A stretch of 23,366 nt of DNA from positions 6,063 through 29,428 of the forward strand of contig DJEG01000096.1 of NCBI GenBank assembly GCA_002431305.1, read 5' to 3'. The DNA is from Ruminococcaceae bacterium UBA5904. GTDB lineage: Bacteria > Bacillota > Clostridia > Oscillospirales > Acutalibacteraceae. The translations under genes and the position numbers were made by a program. Below, piece by piece: positions 21,301 to 23,366 of the stretch (positions within the stretch are counted from its first letter, which is position 1; every line of letters begins with the position of its first letter). The notes under the pieces were generated by a model. That model was given only the letters and a program-made list of their open reading frames with translations, did not search any database and was not told the DNA's origin.

Positions 21301-22752
21301 CTTAACAGTCTGTTTCCTTTTTCCGGACGATGCGGGTACTTTCTTTTTCATGAAGAACGTTCCAATTATCATTATAACGGCGAATACAATAAGATAGAAC
21401 ATGACGGGACATGAGAAGTTTCCGTCAGCTGCAGCTGTTTTCATCGGTACATATCCGTGTGCATAGAATGCCGCAAATACCATGAATACAGAACCCGCCG
21501 TAGCAAGCGTGCAGAATATTATACGCTTAACTGGATTAACATCCTTAGCCTTTATCATAAACACGATAAAAATAGGAATATAGAACGCGTAAAGCGTTAC
21601 AATGGGAAGTTCCGAGGAATCAAAGCTGAACAGACCGAACCAGGGCTTTTCAACGAGCATTGCACCGTAGAAGAATACAAGCCATACTGAGCACATAAGA
21701 ACGCCGAAAATCGACGAGTTCGCAGGCATATTCGTTTTTTCATCAACCTGTGCGAATGTTTCGCTCGCAAATCCGTAACCTCTGACAGCAACGGAATAAA
21801 GTCCTCTCGTGCATCCGAGCATGAGACCGTTAAGAGTTCCCATACAGGAAATAGCGACAAAGAGATTGAGAATATTTCCGAATACTCCGCCGAAAAGCTT
21901 AACATATGCGGCGGTAGCGCCCTCTTCGATAAGAGTTTCAACGCTTACAACGCCCGCGACACCCATATAATAGAAAACATAAATGGAAACGATTATAATA
22001 CCGCCTACAATAAGCGCGATAGGAAGATTTCTCTTAGCGTCCTTAAGCTCGGCATTGATAGATGTGGCAATTATCCAGCCCTCGTATGCAAAAGCCGTAG
22101 CGACGACAGAACCGAAGAACGGGCTGAAATCGCCGGATGTGGTAGCAAAGTTAGCCGCGAGAATAGATGTGTCGGCAGACTCCGACGACTGATGTGTAAG
22201 ACCGTAAATTAAGCCTACAACAGCCATAAGCAGCAGAGGAATGAACTTTATAACCGTAGCCGAAACCTGAAACTTACCCGCAAGTTTCGGCGACAGCGCA
22301 TTAAGAGCGTAGCTTATAACAAGAAACATTCCCGACAGTGCAAGACATTCAGGTCCCGCAACGGGATCTTCACAGAATCCGGGGTTTACTGAGTTTACAA
22401 AAACCAGCGAGTAACGCGCACTCAGCCATGCCAGCGCACAAGTAAGAGTGGGAAGATAGATAGTCGACATGAACCAGCCGACCATATACGCGTACCTGCT
22501 GCCGATAGCCGCCTCCGCGTAGTCGATAAGTCCGTTGACCTTTTCATACTTCTGCGCCATAAGAGAAAACGCGAGTATGCAGACAATCATTATAGCGCCG
22601 CCGACGACCCATGCGAGAATACCCATAGGCATATCGCCGTTCGTCGTTTTCAGAATTGTCTGCGCTTTAAAGAATACGCCCGAGCCGACAACAATACCGA
22701 CAACCATACAAATTGCGGTTATCAGTCCGTATCGTTTTTTTAATTCTGCCAT
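21289..22752 (-). CDS. APC superfamily amino acid permease
   Basis: A 487-residue inner-membrane transporter with about twelve hydrophobic helices and a basic C-terminal tail. The first helix carries the APC-family unwound motif GSGVFF (23-28), after MAELKKRYGLITAICMVVG. The layout resembles LAT/SteT-type exchangers for neutral amino acids. The substrate is not evident, but the neighbourhood of a tyrosine-regulated ligase makes an aromatic or related amino acid worth considering. Start: ATG 22752, eight bases after AAGGAG (22761-22766 on the minus strand). An upstream in-frame ATG at 22782 would add ten residues but has no comparable ribosome site. It is monocistronic, with its own promoter at 22832-22860. 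Confidence 0.88.
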   Translation of the reverse strand: MAELKKRYGLITAICMVVGIVVGSGVFFKAQTILKTTNGDMPMGILAWVVGGAIMIVCILAFSLMAQKYEKVNGLIDYAEAAIGSRYAYMVGWFMSTIYLPTLTCALAWLSARYSLVFVNSVNPGFCEDPVAGPECLALSGMFLVISYALNALSPKLAGKFQVSATVIKFIPLLLMAVVGLIYGLTHQSSESADTSILAANFATTSGDFSPFFGSVVATAFAYEGWIIATSINAELKDAKRNLPIALIVGGIIIVSIYVFYYMGVAGVVSVETLIEEGATAAYVKLFGGVFGNILNLFVAISCMGTLNGLMLGCTRGLYSVAVRGYGFASETFAQVDEKTNMPANSSIFGVLMCSVWLVFFYGAMLVEKPWFGLFSFDSSELPIVTLYAFYIPIFIVFMIKAKDVNPVKRIIFCTLATAGSVFMVFAAFYAHGYVPMKTAAADGNFSCPVMFYLIVFAVIMIIGTFFMKKKVPASSGKRKQTVKSKK

Positions 22753-22831
22753 CAAAAAATCTCCTTTTTTCACAGGGCACATTTTACCGACCGAATTAGC
22801 GGTCAGCCCTTAATGTATAGATGCAACGAAT

Positions 22832-22860
22832 ATTTTACACTATATTTACAAAATTTTCAA
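22832..22860 (-). promoter_or_regulatory. Sigma-A promoter of the amino acid permease
   Basis: Minus-strand TTGAAA (22855-22860), 17-bp spacer, TAAAAT (22832-22837). It is about 80 bases ahead of the start codon. Confidence 0.7.
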
Positions 22861-22922
22861 TAGCTAATTAAGAAAATTAAATATTTTTTACAATTACAAC
22901 ATTTCTACCCTGTTTTGTAGCA

Positions 22923-22940
22923 GAATAAAATACTTTATTC
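22923..22940. promoter_or_regulatory. Short palindrome upstream of the permease promoter
   Basis: GAATAAA (22923-22929) and TTTATTC (22934-22940) are perfect inverted copies around ATAC. The element is 63 bp upstream of the permease -35. It could be a regulator site, but AT-rich DNA gives such palindromes by chance. Nothing else is visible in the AT-rich stretch 22861-22970. Confidence 0.25.
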
Positions 22941-22970
22941 GTCAATAAACATATATTTATATTATATAAC

Positions 22971-23007
22971 AAAAGACGTAACCGCTTTTTTTGCAGTTAC
23001 GTCTTTT
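22971..23007 (-). terminator. Rho-independent terminator of the dockerin-protein gene
   Basis: AAAAGACGTAAC (22971-22982) and GTTACGTCTTTT (22996-23007) form a perfect 12-bp stem. On the minus strand it is followed by a T-containing, AT-rich tail, and it lies 24 bp after the stop of the gene at 23031. It is symmetrical enough to work in both directions. Confidence 0.85.
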
Positions 23008-23030
23008 TCAACGGAGTTTGTTAATCAATA

Positions 23031-23366
23031 TCAGTCTGCAGTCAAAACAGAAGTAAGTTTTGCAGCAAATCTTAAAATTGCTCTTGCTTCTTTTGCAGTA
23101 ACCTTACCGTCCTTATTGAGATCGGCGGCATCCATCTGCTCCTTTGTAGGATTAACAAGTCTTGCAGAAATTCTCAAAGCTATTCTTGCGTCGCCTGCGG
23201 TGACTTTACCGTTGCCGTCAAGATCTCCCTTGATTATGTAAACGGGTTTCTCGGAAGAAGGCTCCGTGGTTTTTCCGCTGTCGTCCGCCTTAGTTGTACC
23301 TGCGGGTTTAGTGTTATCACCGGGCTTAGTGTTATCACCGGGCTTAGTTACATCACCGGGTTTAGT
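23031..23366 (-). CDS. C-terminal fragment of a secreted protein with a type I dockerin domain
   Basis: Only the last 111 residues are in the window; the start lies beyond the right edge. The fragment opens with a Pro/Thr-rich linker of repeated TKPGDN units, then KADDSGKTTEPSSEKP, then two EF-hand-like dockerin segments. These are GDLDGNGKVTAGDARIALR (47-65) and ADLNKDGKVTAKEARAILR (81-99), separated by about 15 residues. The calcium-binding D-x-D/N-x-D/N-G-K pattern and the paired R-I/A-L-R helix ends are typical of type I dockerins of Ruminococcus-like bacteria. A dockerin docks a secreted protein, often a carbohydrate-active enzyme, to a cohesin-bearing scaffold. The catalytic part cannot be seen here. 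Termination is by the hairpin at 22971-23007. Confidence 0.9.
   Translation of the reverse strand, partial: TKPGDVTKPGDNTKPGDNTKPAGTTKADDSGKTTEPSSEKPVYIIKGDLDGNGKVTAGDARIALRISARLVNPTKEQMDAADLNKDGKVTAKEARAILRFAAKLTSVLTAD
23311..23366 (-). repeat. 18-bp tandem repeat coding for TKPGDN linker units
   Basis: Three 18-bp units at 23311-23328, 23329-23346 and 23347-23364 encode successive TKPGDN/TKPGDV units. The first two are identical and the third differs at a few bases. A partial unit precedes them at 23304-23310, and the array may continue past the window edge. Confidence 0.85.

Noticed and set aside
23304..23366. CRISPR-like or regulatory repeat array
   Set aside because: The 18-bp units are contiguous without spacers and are in frame as TKPGDN codons of a linker.

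Overview
The window looks like a chromosomal segment from an anaerobic gut- or rumen-type Firmicute of the class Clostridia, most likely a Ruminococcus/Oscillospiraceae relative. The clues are strong AGGAGG-type ribosome sites, sigma-A promoters with 17-bp spacers, a T-box leader, a glycyl radical enzyme with its activase, and the C-terminal end of a protein with a type I dockerin at the right edge. I see no transposase, integrase, rRNA, tRNA or CRISPR array.

Left part (1-2995, minus strand): a surface-polymer gene set. Two tandem paralogous family 2 glycosyltransferases overlap by ATGA. A CDP-glycerol glycerophosphotransferase-like protein (teichoic-acid type) follows, behind its own promoter, and runs off the left edge.

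Centre-left (3191-12944, plus strand): a seven-gene operon driven divergently from the same 186-bp region and closed by a clear terminator. It encodes a YfhO-type polytopic membrane protein, then rfbF, rfbG and rfbH (CDP-glucose to the CDP-4-keto-3,6-dideoxyhexose stage). Next come a ThDP enzyme resembling YerE, an extended SDR reductase resembling YerF, and a GtrB/CsbB-type glycosyltransferase with two C-terminal membrane helices. My reading is a pathway for a 3,6-dideoxyhexose, perhaps branched like yersiniose. The sugar would be loaded on undecaprenyl phosphate by the GtrB-like enzyme and transferred outside the cell by YfhO, possibly onto a glycerol-phosphate polymer. The E3 reductase partner of RfbH and a GtcA-type flippase are not in the window.

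Centre-right (12962-18374, plus strand): a four-gene catabolic-looking operon behind a perfect consensus promoter. It holds a compact radical SAM activase, a glycyl radical enzyme with a C-Q-E active-site motif, an FGGY kinase of sedoheptulokinase appearance and a type I phosphomannose isomerase homologue. I recognise each family but not the pathway.

Right (18387-20439, plus strand): a tRNA-Tyr T-box riboswitch (specifier UAC, UGGU antiterminator bulge) controls one class I CoA ligase. A TetR-type regulator with its own promoter and a candidate operator follows (20487-21276). A convergent APC-family amino acid permease (21289-22752, minus) comes next, and then the terminator and C-terminal dockerin of a minus-strand gene that enters from the right edge.
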